Source: Chrysophaeum taylorii
Lineage: Eukaryota > Sar > Pelagophyceae > Pelagomonadales > Pelagomonadaceae
Reading direction: 5' to 3'
DNA length: 64,000 nucleotides
Assembly (NCBI GenBank): GCA_029834535.1
Contig: JAQMWT010000469.1
Location: forward strand, 1-64,000
Under the pieces are notes generated by a model, which ran no database searches, was not told the DNA's origin, and worked only from the letters and a program-made list of their open reading frames with translations. Below are positions 22,025 to 31,270 of this stretch, in pieces. The position numbers and the translations under genes are program-made. Within the stretch, counting starts at the first letter, position 1. Every line of letters begins with the position of its first letter.

Positions 22025-23035
22025 ACAAGTGCAGGCCAGTAAGTTCGCCAGTAAGTTCACCTGGTCCCAATCTCTAACCCCAGTAAGTTCACCTGGTCCC
22101 AGTAAGTTCACCTAGTCCCAATCTCTAACCCCAGTAAGTTCGGTGTAAGCCCACTCGTGCTCACATCCACTCACCCCACTCTCCTTCGAGCTCGTCGCTC
22201 TCACCTCCGCCAATCTAAGCTGCTTTGATCCGTACACGCCGCTCGCCTTTGCGTTCACTCTAAAAACCCCTGTAAGTTCACTTGGTCTCAGTAAGTTCAC
22301 CTGGTCACTAAGTTCACCTAGTCCCAATCTCAAACCCCAGTAAGTTCACCTGGTCCCAGTAAGTTCACCTACCGTGCGCGTGTAGACGCCGGGAGGGGGC
22401 TTATCGGTATTGCGCAGCACGTGTGGGGTAGGGTGGAGTCGTCGACTCAGAAGAGGATATCCTCGGGGTTGCCGATCGACAGAGAGCCACGTAGAGCTGG
22501 ACGTGGCAGAAGACGGGCTTGGGAAAGAGGACGCCGACCTCGCGGGGCGTCTGGCCCTGGCTCTTGTTGATCGTTTGGCGTAGGCCGGCCTTAAGGGATA
22601 CAGGTTGGAGGAGCCTCGGTGACAACGACACGATCGATCATGTATCTGGTACCGTTGCAGTGGCCGTGCGACGGGTCGAGGTTGCGAAGACATTAAGCTC
22701 GCGATCAAAGTGAGCATGTCGTTGGTTGTCAGGGAATTGAAAACTCGACTGTAAAGAGCGAGGCGTCGGCTTCCGACCCAACCTAGTCGGCCGAAAAGAA
22801 CTCCGACGCCTCGTCTTCGGGAAAAAAAGGCCGCGGTCATGCGCGCGTTGTCAGCATCGACAACATCGTTTCGACGGGGCGTGAGAATGGCGCGCTGAAA
22901 GAGCCGCCGCGGGTCGTGGAAATAGTCTGCGAGGTCGCCGTAGACGGCTTGGAGGATCACTGTCTGGCTCTCGCGCCTACCTGATCCTTACTCTCGCGCC
23001 TACCTGATCCTTACCCTAAATCGAGGGACAAACAA
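22025..23035 (-). mobile_element. Helitron fragment 2: helicase C-terminus plus 3' tail
   Basis: Minus strand. 22960-22700 reads MILQAVYGDLADYFHDPRRL and FGRLGWVGSRRLALYSRVFN. In a second frame (22631-22401) it continues with QTINKSQGQTPREVGVLFPK and PVFCHVQLYVALCRSA. These are the last helicase motifs of Helitrons. The tail 22025-22370 is the AGGTGAACTTACTGG array, ending CTGGCCTGCACTTGT. The reading is split between frames in the same way as in the other copies. Confidence 0.85.
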
Positions 23036-23090
23036 ACAAACAAACAGACAGACAGACAGACAGACAAACATCTGTCGATTAGTAGTTAGG

Positions 23091-24135
23091 ACAAGTGCAG
23101 GCCAGTAAGTTCACCTAGTCCCAATCTCTAACCCCAGAGAGTTCACCTGGTCCCAGTAAGTTTCGTATAAGTTTAGTTAGTTACCTGGTCAGTAAGTTCA
23201 CCTAGCTCACACCAACTCCCTGAGCTCGTCGCTCTCGCCTCCGCCAATCTAAGCTGCTTTGATCCGCACGCGCCGCCAACCTTTGAGTTTACTCTAAAAC
23301 CCTTTACTCTAAAAACCCCAGTATGTTCACCTGGTCCCAGTTTCACCTGGTCACTCAGTTCACCTAGTCCCAATCTCCAACCCCGTAAGTTCACGTGGTC
23401 CCAGTAAGTTCACCTACAGTGCGCGTGTAGACGCCGGGAGGGCTTATCGGTATTGCGCAGCACGTGTGGGGTAGGGTGGAGTCGTCGTCCAAGAAGAGTA
23501 TATCCTCGGGGTTGCCGATCGACAGAGAGCCACGTAGAGCTGGACGTGGCAGAAGACGGGCTTGGGAAAGAGGACGCCGACCTCGCGGGGCGTCTGGCCC
23601 TGGCTCTTGTTGATCGTTTGGCGTAGGCCGGCCTTAAGGGATACAGGTTGGAGGAGCCTCGGTGACAACGACACGATCGATCATGTATCTGGTACCGTTG
23701 CAGTGGCCGTGCGACGGGTCGAGGTTGCGAAGACATTAAGCTCGCGATCAAAGTGAGCATGTCGTTGGTTGTCAGGGAATTGAAAACTCGACTGTAAAGA
23801 GCGAGGCGTCGGCTTCCGACCCAACCTAGTCGGCCGAAAAGAACTCCGACGCCTCGTCTTCGGGAAAAAAAGGCCGCGGTCATGCGCGCGTTGTCAGCAT
23901 CGACAACATCGTTTCGACGGGGCGTGAGAATGGCGCGCTGAAAGAGCCGCCGCGGGTCGTGGAAATAGTCTGCGAGGTCGCCGTAGACGGCTTGGAGGAT
24001 CACTGTCTGGCTCTCGCGCCTAACTGATCCTTACTCTCGCACCTACCTGATCCTTACCCTAAATCGAGGGACAAACAAACAAACAAACAGACAGACAGAC
24101 AGACAGACAAACATCTGTCGATTAGTAGTTAGGAT
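23091..24135 (-). mobile_element. Helitron fragment 3, tandem copy of fragment 2
   Basis: Direct repeat of fragment 2. The coding part (24003-23410) is the same, residue for residue, over most of its length. The tail differs in repeat number. At its 5' side it ends in the same (GACA)n/(CAAA)n array and CATCTGTCGATTAGTAGTTAGGA. This points to recent tandem duplication or gene conversion. Confidence 0.85.
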
Positions 24136-24442
24136 TATGTCCCGTCAGACGGGGTTAGCATACGAATTAATTCTCTTTGAACTCTTGACACGACGACGTG
24201 TTCTGATGATGATTGGCATGACGTCGTTCGTCGGCCCGAGGACTGCTCAGCCTGCTCAGCCTCAGGTAGCGCAGCCAGCAGGACGACAGAACAGAGCGCG
24301 CGACCATTGAGAGAGAGAATGAGAGAGAGAAAGACAACCCGTCGTTGCAATCCTACCACCACCGGCCGTTCGCGCGCGCTCAGCTGCTCGATGATGGCGT
24401 GCGCATCAGCTAGATTCTGATGCGTAAGTTAGAATACAATAA
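24136..24442. other. Spacer downstream of the ankyrin gene
   Basis: Contains a GA-rich run (about 24309-24335). No gene seen. It is the 3' flank of the minus-strand ankyrin gene. Confidence 0.4.
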
Positions 24443-25261
24443 TCATCCGAGTTGGTCTCGAGTCCAGGCGAGGACCTCGGGGCGGTCCGAGGCGGCGGCG
24501 AGACAGTCAGCTTTCTTCCAGGGACATCCGTTGGCACGGGCCCACTTGAGGAGGGTGAGGTGACCGTTTCGAGCAGCCGCGGAGCATGTCCTTTCGTCCC
24601 ACGGACAGCCGGAAGCGCGGGCCCATTCGAGGACTTCGAAATGGCCTCCTCGCGCGGCCTCGGAGCAGGTGCGGGCGTCCCATCGACAGTCGTTGTCGCG
24701 GGCCCACTGGAGAACCTCGAGCTGGCCGGCCCTCGCGGCGACGTGGCAGAGGCAACGTCGGAGATGAGCACGTTGGCGAAGGAACCACGATATCCAATTT
24801 ATGGCCCCGACCTCGACGAATTTTTTGAGCTCTGTCGGATACACCGGTGCTTCGCTGACGCCCCTCGGAAGCTCGACGTTCTCGTCGATCGCGGGATCGT
24901 AGTGGTACCCTGGGACCATGAGCTTTAGGAGCTCGTCGACGTGATTCTCGACGCCAACTTTGTCGAAGAGCTTGGAGATCTCGACCAGAAGAGACTGGTC
25001 GGTGATCCGCTTGCGGACGATCGCCTGGAGAGCCTCCTCGGAGACACCGTCCAACAACCCGAGCAACCACTCCTCCCGAGCGTCGACCATCTCTCGCAGC
25101 ATGGCTCTCTTGTCTTCGAGCTCGTCGTCCTCCACCGCGTTCAACATCACGAGCGCCTTCATGTCCACGAGCAGCTTCAACACTCTTCTCTTCGCGCTTC
25201 CGCGCCCGTAGCATCCAGGCAACACACCCTTGCGCTTCGCCGGTTCCATCCGCGGCCTCAT
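24443..25261 (-). CDS. Ankyrin-repeat protein, stramenopile type
   Basis: 272 residues from the ATG at 25261 (MRPRMEPAKRKG). The open frame extends further up but without another ATG. The first 160 residues are helical and charged, with no domain I know. From about residue 165 to the end there are four divergent ankyrin-type repeats: CHVAARAGQLEVLQWARDND, CSEAARGGHFEVLEWARASG, CSAAARNGHLTLLKWARANG, and a last partial one. The C.(W)D..TC block between repeats is typical of large families in stramenopiles and other algae. It probably mediates protein-protein contacts; partner unknown. The protein is short for the family, and the last repeat is cut off near the C-terminus (LAWTRDQLG). Confidence 0.8.
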   Translation of the reverse strand: MRPRMEPAKRKGVLPGCYGRGSAKRRVLKLLVDMKALVMLNAVEDDELEDKRAMLREMVDAREEWLLGLLDGVSEEALQAIVRKRITDQSLLVEISKLFDKVGVENHVDELLKLMVPGYHYDPAIDENVELPRGVSEAPVYPTELKKFVEVGAINWISWFLRQRAHLRRCLCHVAARAGQLEVLQWARDNDCRWDARTCSEAARGGHFEVLEWARASGCPWDERTCSAAARNGHLTLLKWARANGCPWKKADCLAAASDRPEVLAWTRDQLG

Positions 25262-25310
25262 CGGCCTGGAACAACAATCCTTCCACACGCACCACAGCTC
25301 ATGCCCTCCG

Positions 25311-25660
25311 GGTAAGCCTCGGCTTCTTCAACCTCAACATAATTATTCATCATTTTTCGTACATTATTATTGGAAACCAAACGAATATTCAGTTTCTATT
25401 GTAACTCCTGCCACAAAAAAAAGATTGATGACTTACCCTAACTTGAGCTTTGTTTTCAAAAGGATTTCATATGGCACGCCCTCTGACGACGACGACGACG
25501 ACTTGTTACCCCGGGTAAGGTAATGTAAGGTAAGGTAAGGTAAGGTAAGGTAAGGTAAGGTAAGGTAAGGTAAGCCTCGCCTCCTTCAACCTCAATTTGA
25601 ATTCCTGCCGCAACAAGTCATCCACCACGTCGTCCTCATTAAGAGTCTAACCCTAACTTG
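25311..25660. repeat. Direct repeat flanking a (GGTAA)n array
   Basis: GGTAAGCCTCGGCTTCTTCA at about 25310 recurs as GGTAAGCCTCGCCTCCTTCA at about 25570. Both are followed by related sequence (CAACCTCAA, CTCCTGCC.CAA, CCCTAACTT). Between them, 25513-25575, is an array of about a dozen GGTAA units, so the 5-bp array seems to have grown at the start of the second repeat. Confidence 0.7.
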
Positions 25661-27117
25661 GTTTCCGGACTCGTACAACATCGTCTTCTCCTTGATTGTC
25701 ACGTCGTAAACAAACAGAGGTGTCAGAGAACACCTGCTATCGACTCGATCGAAAGTAGAGAGTCTCTGCATCATCGCTCGCTCGCCACTGGTTTTTGATC
25801 GCGGTCCTGGTTCGACACGACACGGTCTCGTGTGTCAATTTTATTCGCGCCGATTTCGTTGTGGCAGAACACCGAAGAAATAATACTGGTAATACTTCGA
25901 AAAAGATACATATCCTAGCTATTACCCATCGATGAATGAGCTGGCGCACACTCCGAGGCCACGCGGGAGCTGCCTGATCAAGCCGTCTCTCTCCGATTGG
26001 CCTGCTATCGTGCATATCGTGACACTTCCGTAGGAGGAGGTCGCGCTTAAAACCCGCGAGCTCGGCAGGTGTGTCCATCATCAATGGACTGCTCTGCGAT
26101 TTGTGAGCCTGATCCTCCCCCTGGAACAAACACGCTGATTCCGGGCGCCGCTGCCATCTCAGTCTCGAGGAGGAATCACATCTCGTCGCGCCTATCATTA
26201 AGCCGACATTCTTGCGGGTTCGCATGCCCTGCTGCGCGGTTGAGTGGCCAAGCCTGCACGACGATACTAAATTTCGGTCTATAAAAGCTCGCGGACACAT
26301 TGCCCGCGTCCGCTGGCCATCCGCATTCTCTGGTCATATCCGCGTCCGAGCGTGCGTCTGATCGTGTCATGATGTGGCGATTCGCATCCGGGGCTTGTCT
26401 GCTAAGGAGCTGCAGCCCGTATCCACTGCCTTTACCAACTCGCGCGACATCCGTACCTGGCGTCTATCTGCGTCTGCTTCTGTCCAAGGCACTTCCGCGC
26501 CTGCGGCTGCTCCGAGTGTGAGGGCGTCCGCACTACAATAATAATAATAGAGGCAATTTCGAATGGATCGTTCCGCGCTTTGGGCACCACAAAACACGCC
26601 CAAAGTTCTAAACGACGACTGCGCCCGCGAGCATCCGTTTCATCGGGAGTCTCTTTGTTCGCATGGCGCGCGATCCTGCCGCTCCCGAGGATGGAGGAGG
26701 TAGGACTCGCGTATTTCCGGAAAAGTGAACAGCCGACTTGTGGAAAAAAATTCCAGAAGATTCCATATTCTTCCATTTCCGTGGAGAATTCCGGAAACTG
26801 GAGAGGAGATTTTCTATTTTCGGCCACCTGGCGACTGAGCCCAAAGTGTGGCTAGAACGCTCAATAGAGACACGTGGCCGGTGTCCTTAGAGGTGTCTGC
26901 GACCGCCACCAGCGCGGGGAGTGCGGTGGTGTGAGCACGCAAGGCGTTCAGTGGTTTTAGAAAAGTCTTTAAAGTTCAACTGTTGTAAGAGGGGGGGGGG
27001 TGCGAACGTGAGCATGCGGGGCGGTCGGTGGCTAGCTTGAGTGTTTCGTTTAACTTTGATTGCAACGCTAGCAGCGTTTCAGTCGCTCCGCGCCTGAGGG
27101 TTTGAGAGCTGCGAACC
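25661..27117. other. Gene-poor stretch
   Basis: Open stretches on both strands (for example 26300-25737 minus) look like nothing known and have no family-like motifs. Two repeats stand out: a TTTCCGGAA-rich unit at 26700-26850 and a diverged G-rich TTTAAA repeat at 26966-27030. Confidence 0.4.
26700..26850 (-). repeat. TTTCCGGAA-containing dispersed repeat, copy 1
   Basis: On the minus strand it reads TTGGGCTCAGTCGCCAGG, then CTCTCCAGTTTCCGGAA, CCACGGAAATGGAAGA and TTTCCGGAAATACGCGAGTC. The same blocks in the same order are found at 56218-56365 (+). A shorter related piece (CTTCTGGAAATGGATGTTTC) lies at about 50149-50193. Confidence 0.7.
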
Positions 27118-27430
27118 TCAGTCGTCGTCGAAAAGGCTGTCGTCGATGCGGCGGCGCTGGCGAGGAGTCTCGTCGACGTCGGCACCATCTAGGATAAGCG
27201 GCCGGCGGGAAGAGGCAGCAGAGCAGAGGGGCGTGTCTTCTTCTAGCACCAGCGACTTTAGCGCCTTAACAGTCGGAGCTCGACTGTCGTCCACATAGTT
27301 TTCGAGTTTAAGCCCCTGCCGACAAGGCGCGTTGTTGTTTGTCCCACTGAACGTCGTAGTTGTAGACCCGGGCCCGCGCCTTGAACTTGACCATCCTCCC
27401 GAACCACCACCACAGACGGCTCTCAAAGGT
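27118..27430 (-). CDS. Unrecognised acidic C-terminal exon
   Basis: Minus-strand frame ending KLENYVDDSRAPTVKALKSL, then a Ser/Arg stretch, then TPRQRRRIDDSLFDDD and stop. The residue balance and acidic end look like real coding DNA. No domain recognised. It may be the end of the gene above it (27649-28113) if an intron or frame change joins them, or a separate short gene. Confidence 0.3.
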
Positions 27431-27566
27431 CGTCGTCGTCGAGGTGTCCAAGCAGCAAAGTAGAACGTAGAGCGGGATCTTTTCGTCCTCGCGGAGAAAA
27501 AAAAAAAAAGAAAACCGGCCTGTCGACGAACGAGAAGCCTGGAGGAACTTAAAACTCATCGAAGTA

Positions 27567-27690
27567 GGCAGTACCATCTTGCTCTTCGTCTCTCCCGTCA
27601 TCGTCGTCTTCCAAATCAAGATCTTCGTCGTCCTTGCGGCCATTGTCGTCATCGTTCGTGGCTCTCGCCCAATAGATAGATAGTCCCTCC
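27567..27690 (-). CDS. Short acidic reading frame after the MADS-like ORF
   Basis: In a frame different from the MADS-like ORF, the minus strand reads ARATNDDDNGRKDDEDLDLE, then DDDDGRDEEQDGTAYFDEF and stop. The strong acidic bias and the stop right after FDEF suggest the true C-terminal tail of a protein, perhaps of the upstream ORF joined by a short intron. No splice pair was fixed. Confidence 0.3.
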
Positions 27691-28113
27691 CCGATGTTCG
27701 CGCGTTGAAACTCTAGACCAAAATGGGTCCGCCTTGAGCGTCAGCTTTGTCTCGACGTTCGCCGCGACCGTAAACTTTGACGGGCTCGTCCGTGTAAAGG
27801 TTCCAGGGGCGTCCAGCACCCCCTCTTCTTCACTACAGAACGCCAACACTTTCAACCCTTTGTCTCTTCTGAAAGGTTGACCCCTGTAAGGTTCACTCAG
27901 CGCCTTGTGAACGAACGACACCGCGGGGGGGACCTCCCGCCCATCCCACTCGAGTGTGTGGCCCATGACACCAACACGAACGTGCACGCCGGAGCTCTCG
28001 CTAAGCTGCTTGGCGAGCGTGGAGGCCTTGCGCGCGCACTGCATACTGAATATTCGTGATTTGACGCACTTTTCCAGCCTCTGAGAGGCCCATTTCTTTT
28101 CCGCGCGAGTCAT
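27649..28113 (-). CDS. MADS-like small DNA-binding protein (tentative)
   Basis: From the ATG at 28113: MTRAEKKWASQRLEKCVKSR, then IFSMQCARKASTLAKQLSES, then SGVHVRVGVMGHTLEWDG. The spacing of basic residues, the helix with K.S.L.KQLSE and the following V.V.V strand recall the MADS fold (R..K.RI..K..R...F.KR..GL.KKA.EL), but key positions differ, so this is only a suggestion. The open frame extends to 28242. I prefer 28113 because a second copy of the gene (50122-50207 and 56169-56217) matches only from this ATG on. Beyond about residue 70 I recognise nothing. Confidence 0.35.
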   Translation of the reverse strand: MTRAEKKWASQRLEKCVKSRIFSMQCARKASTLAKQLSESSGVHVRVGVMGHTLEWDGREVPPAVSFVHKALSEPYRGQPFRRDKGLKVLAFCSEEEGVLDAPGTFTRTSPSKFTVAANVETKLTLKADPFWSRVSTREHRGGTIYLLGESHER

Positions 28114-28236
28114 AGATGGAGGGGCCCTCGGAGCGCGGTGTAGGGCTCGAGCGTTGAGGCTGCGACGCGTAACAGGCGGTGACGAACAGGCCACAAGGTT
28201 AGAACACGAGACACAGTGAGAGCGGCCGAGAAGAAG

Positions 28237-28274
28237 ATTCATGATGGGGCATTAGATTCATGATGGGGCATTCG
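28237..28274. repeat. 19-bp tandem duplication
   Basis: GATTCATGATGGGGCATT occurs twice in a row near the 5' flank of the MADS-like gene. Confidence 0.8.
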
Positions 28275-29657
28275 CTCGAGGAGCGGAGGCGCGGGCCGCA
28301 GGAAGCGCTCGGAGTCAGTCAGATAAGAGGCGGCGGAAGTTATGATGATTATGAAGGCTTTTGTCTGCAACTTGGTTCTGAGACGAAGCGGCATCTTGGC
28401 CCTGAGCTTCTTGAAGTTGCAGACGCGGGCGCTCCCTCCTCTAGAGCTTCGATGATCTGTGCGCAGCCAGCCAATGCTCTCGAACAGCATGGTCGCTGTC
28501 GGATATGGTGGTAGATTGCAGAGTTCGCACGTATTTTGCCGCGTCGAGGCGATTGCCGCGAACTCTACCGCCGACAATGAACTACTTGTATGAGACAAGT
28601 AGCATTATATCCTTAGCCATCACTCGGAACGTATCCACTAGTTCGATTCGAGCGTCGTCTCCTACCTCGCAGCAGCGACTGGCTTTTCTGCTGATTCGTC
28701 GTCATCATCGCCGAGGTCGAGAAGATCGTATTCGGTGTCGGATTCGGCGGCGGCAGTACGAAAACGACATTTTTTTTTCTCGTAGGGCAAAGGCTGCGTC
28801 GCGGTTCTGGCTGTGAGGAAGCAAGTATCTCTGCTGATTCCTTCCGATCTGCCTCGAACGTGACTGTCCTCGAGGCAGAATTTAGTCGAGCTCGGGCATT
28901 GCATTCAAAGCACCTAAGTCATCACCGCCTTCGCTGGCACGAGGAGCAGGTGGCACTGGTAAGGTTCCTCGACAATATATAACTAACACACGGCGGAAAG
29001 CATGAATGGACTGCCGATTTTATCGTCCCGCTTGAAAGACTCGTGCTTTGCTTTGTGCTCAACGACGACCACGGCCTGCCGTACTCTTAAACTATAAGCA
29101 GCATCTGCCCCAGGTGCCAGGCATGGAATATTGGTACCCGACGTCCTTCGAGGTCGAAAAGGAACTTCCTCTGCACAGCTGCTTCTCTTGACTTCCCGTG
29201 CTGTCCTCCCGATGCTGACCCGGGTCTGCGCCGATCGTGTAAAAAAGATAGGAGAATGCTTCACATAAAAACGACGACTTTGTGGCCATGCTCCGCGCCG
29301 TTCTGGTATTTCCGGATAGCACGCACCACCTTCTTGGCCAAGTGCTCTCTGGAGCAAGCTTGCCCATCGCCTTCGTTTCGAACAGCGCTTTGTGGATTTA
29401 CTTCAATGTGAAAAAGAGTCGTCTCTGTTGTCCAAGTCGGAGCGTGTTTGGGCAAACGAACCAATCGGTTGGTTTAAGAAACACCCGCAACCCTCGGCTT
29501 ACCACCCTGCGTTGAGACAAAAAAATTCGTGCCGATCGTTTGGAGCAGATGGTACTTTTTTTGTTGCGTCGGGGAGGCCTGGGGATGCGTCGGGGAGGCC
29601 TGGGGATGCGTCGGGGAGGCCTCGAGACGCGGCTGCTGATTGAGGCGCTCGTTCGCC

Positions 29658-29690
<33 letters not shown>

Positions 29691-30880
29691 TCAGACCTCT
29701 CCCGAGCATGGGAGCCACTGTCAAAACTCTTTATGCGTTTTGGCGCCAGTTCCCCTGTCGAATACAGCCATGAATGCAAAATGGATCATTTCTATTGCCA
29801 CGGATCGCACACGATTCGGGTGGGTCGAGGGCACCGGGCCAGAGCAAAAATGACGTGCAACTTGCCGAAAACAAACCTCGAAATCTAAACGTCCCGATCT
29901 TTTTTTTACCGGCAGATTACTTCAGGAGGGGGGGGAGGTGTTCGCATCGATGAGGTGGCGAAATCGCCTTGCATTGACTCCTTCGGCCAAGCCCGTGTTT
30001 TTCCCGCACTCCTCGAAGAGTCGTAAGATGAGGAGCCAGAAGGAGAGGTGGAGGACGAGCGTGACGAGGAAGCTGCTTCAGAGGCCGCCATGACGAGATT
30101 CGTTCGGTGCGTGCCACTGAGTGGTGGCTCGACACAGTTGTGTGCCTACTGCGCCTAGGGAGAGTCCCAGGCGTCGAAATGTGCACGTCAAGGTGTATTG
30201 GAAGCACGGCCGCACGGACGTGTCGGCGGCGAACAGATGAGATTTTGCTTGCTTGACGCTTGCCTAGATCGTCGCGACCGAGAGGTAGGTAGGTAGGTAG
30301 GTAGGTGGTTCTACTATGGCAGAGAGAAGAGATCTGCCAGAAGAATCTGATTTCGAATGAATTGCGGGATGGGTCTCATTCTAAAGCGCGCGGTATTATT
30401 TGGCATGGTCCCCGTCTGCTGCTGCCACCGCCGCGGCTAACGCCGCCGCCGACAATCAGTTAGTAGACCTCCGCCGCCGGCGGCAGACGTTAATTACTTA
30501 CTTGCTTTTACCAGGGAATGAAATTCGAACCCCATTTGATTTTGGCACTGCCAACGTGTACTGGGGGACGACCGCAATGCCTTCGAGGGGCTTGCGTTTC
30601 TCATCGTCAGACTTGCCTCGAAAATTTTGTCGGGTGGATGCTCGAGATCTCCAGTCTCACAACGTTGGGACCATCGCCAGGCTGTCTTGAAAAGGTGAGG
30701 TGTACTTCCTCCACTTCGGACCAACGCGTGTGTCGAGGAGTTCTGACCAGACAGGTGGTCGTTCTCGCAACCTTGGAACAGGGATGCGCGCGTGTTATAG
30801 AACCCGTCTATACTGCGGGCGCGCGGCGCCGGCGGATCCGGAAAGAGGATACGTCCAGGTTTGTAGTCGGCTTGGAAGAG
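28275..30880. other. Gene-poor stretch
   Basis: No protein recognised on either strand; the open stretches overlap one another on opposite strands. It holds a 21-bp tandem repeat (three units of GCGTCGGGGAGGCCTGGGGAT type, about 29569-29625), a (CTAA)n array with a SINE-like tail (29662-29720), and a (GTAG)n array (30282-30306). Confidence 0.4.
29662..29720 (-). mobile_element. SINE-like repeat copy 4, 3' end only
   Basis: About seven CTAA units followed by CTTCAGACCTCTCCCGAGCA, then GGGAGCCA, identical to the 3' end of the SINE-like repeats at 10987, 13500 and 53956. Only the last 60 bp are present. Confidence 0.65.
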
Positions 30881-30884
30881 CCCG

Positions 30885-31270
30885 TGGACTCTAGAGTTGA
30901 ATTCGTGCTGGGTGTGTACGAGCCAGCATGGAATGAGTGCAACCAGTTGCGCGACCATCTTGGAGCCATTGGGCGAGATCAAATTTCGTGAACTTGTTCT
31001 CGACGGCACGGCGCAGGTCCGAGGCAGTTTCCGCGATTCGGTCTTCATCGGTGTCGGGCGCGTCTTTGCCCAACAACGCTCGAGCGAAGTGGGTGGGGTA
31101 TAACATGGCCGTCTTGACTTTTGCTTTGCTATGGCCTATCAGGCCCCGAACTTCTTTGATAATCGTGGCAATAAGTTTGTCGCGACGACCGTCATTTGCT
31201 TTTGAGGAAAGCTGCGTGTGCGGATGATCAGGTGGTAGACTAGAGCGTCGCGTGCACGATCAGTTGGGTC
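30885..31270 (-). CDS. Unrecognised reading frame with coding-like sequence
   Basis: The minus strand reads, in one frame, KANDGRRDKLIATIIKEVRG, then LIGHSKAKVKTAMLYPTHFA, then DRIAETASDLRRAVENKFTK and FDLAQWLQDG. It has the helix-forming, charged pattern of a real protein, unlike its surroundings. An in-frame ATG is at 31106. The N-terminal limit is unclear. It resembles no family I can name and could be a remnant of a larger gene or a transposase. Confidence 0.3.

Noticed and set aside
25513-25575. Regular array that might be a CRISPR or telomere-like repeat
   Set aside because: Units are 5 bp without spacers; a simple microsatellite.
25737-26300. 187-codon minus-strand frame
   Set aside because: No domain, no coding-like pattern, and overlapped by unrelated frames; treated as non-coding.
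29569-29625. Collagen-like SGRPGDA peptide repeat
   Set aside because: Only three 21-bp units in a short frame with no gene around it; a minisatellite.
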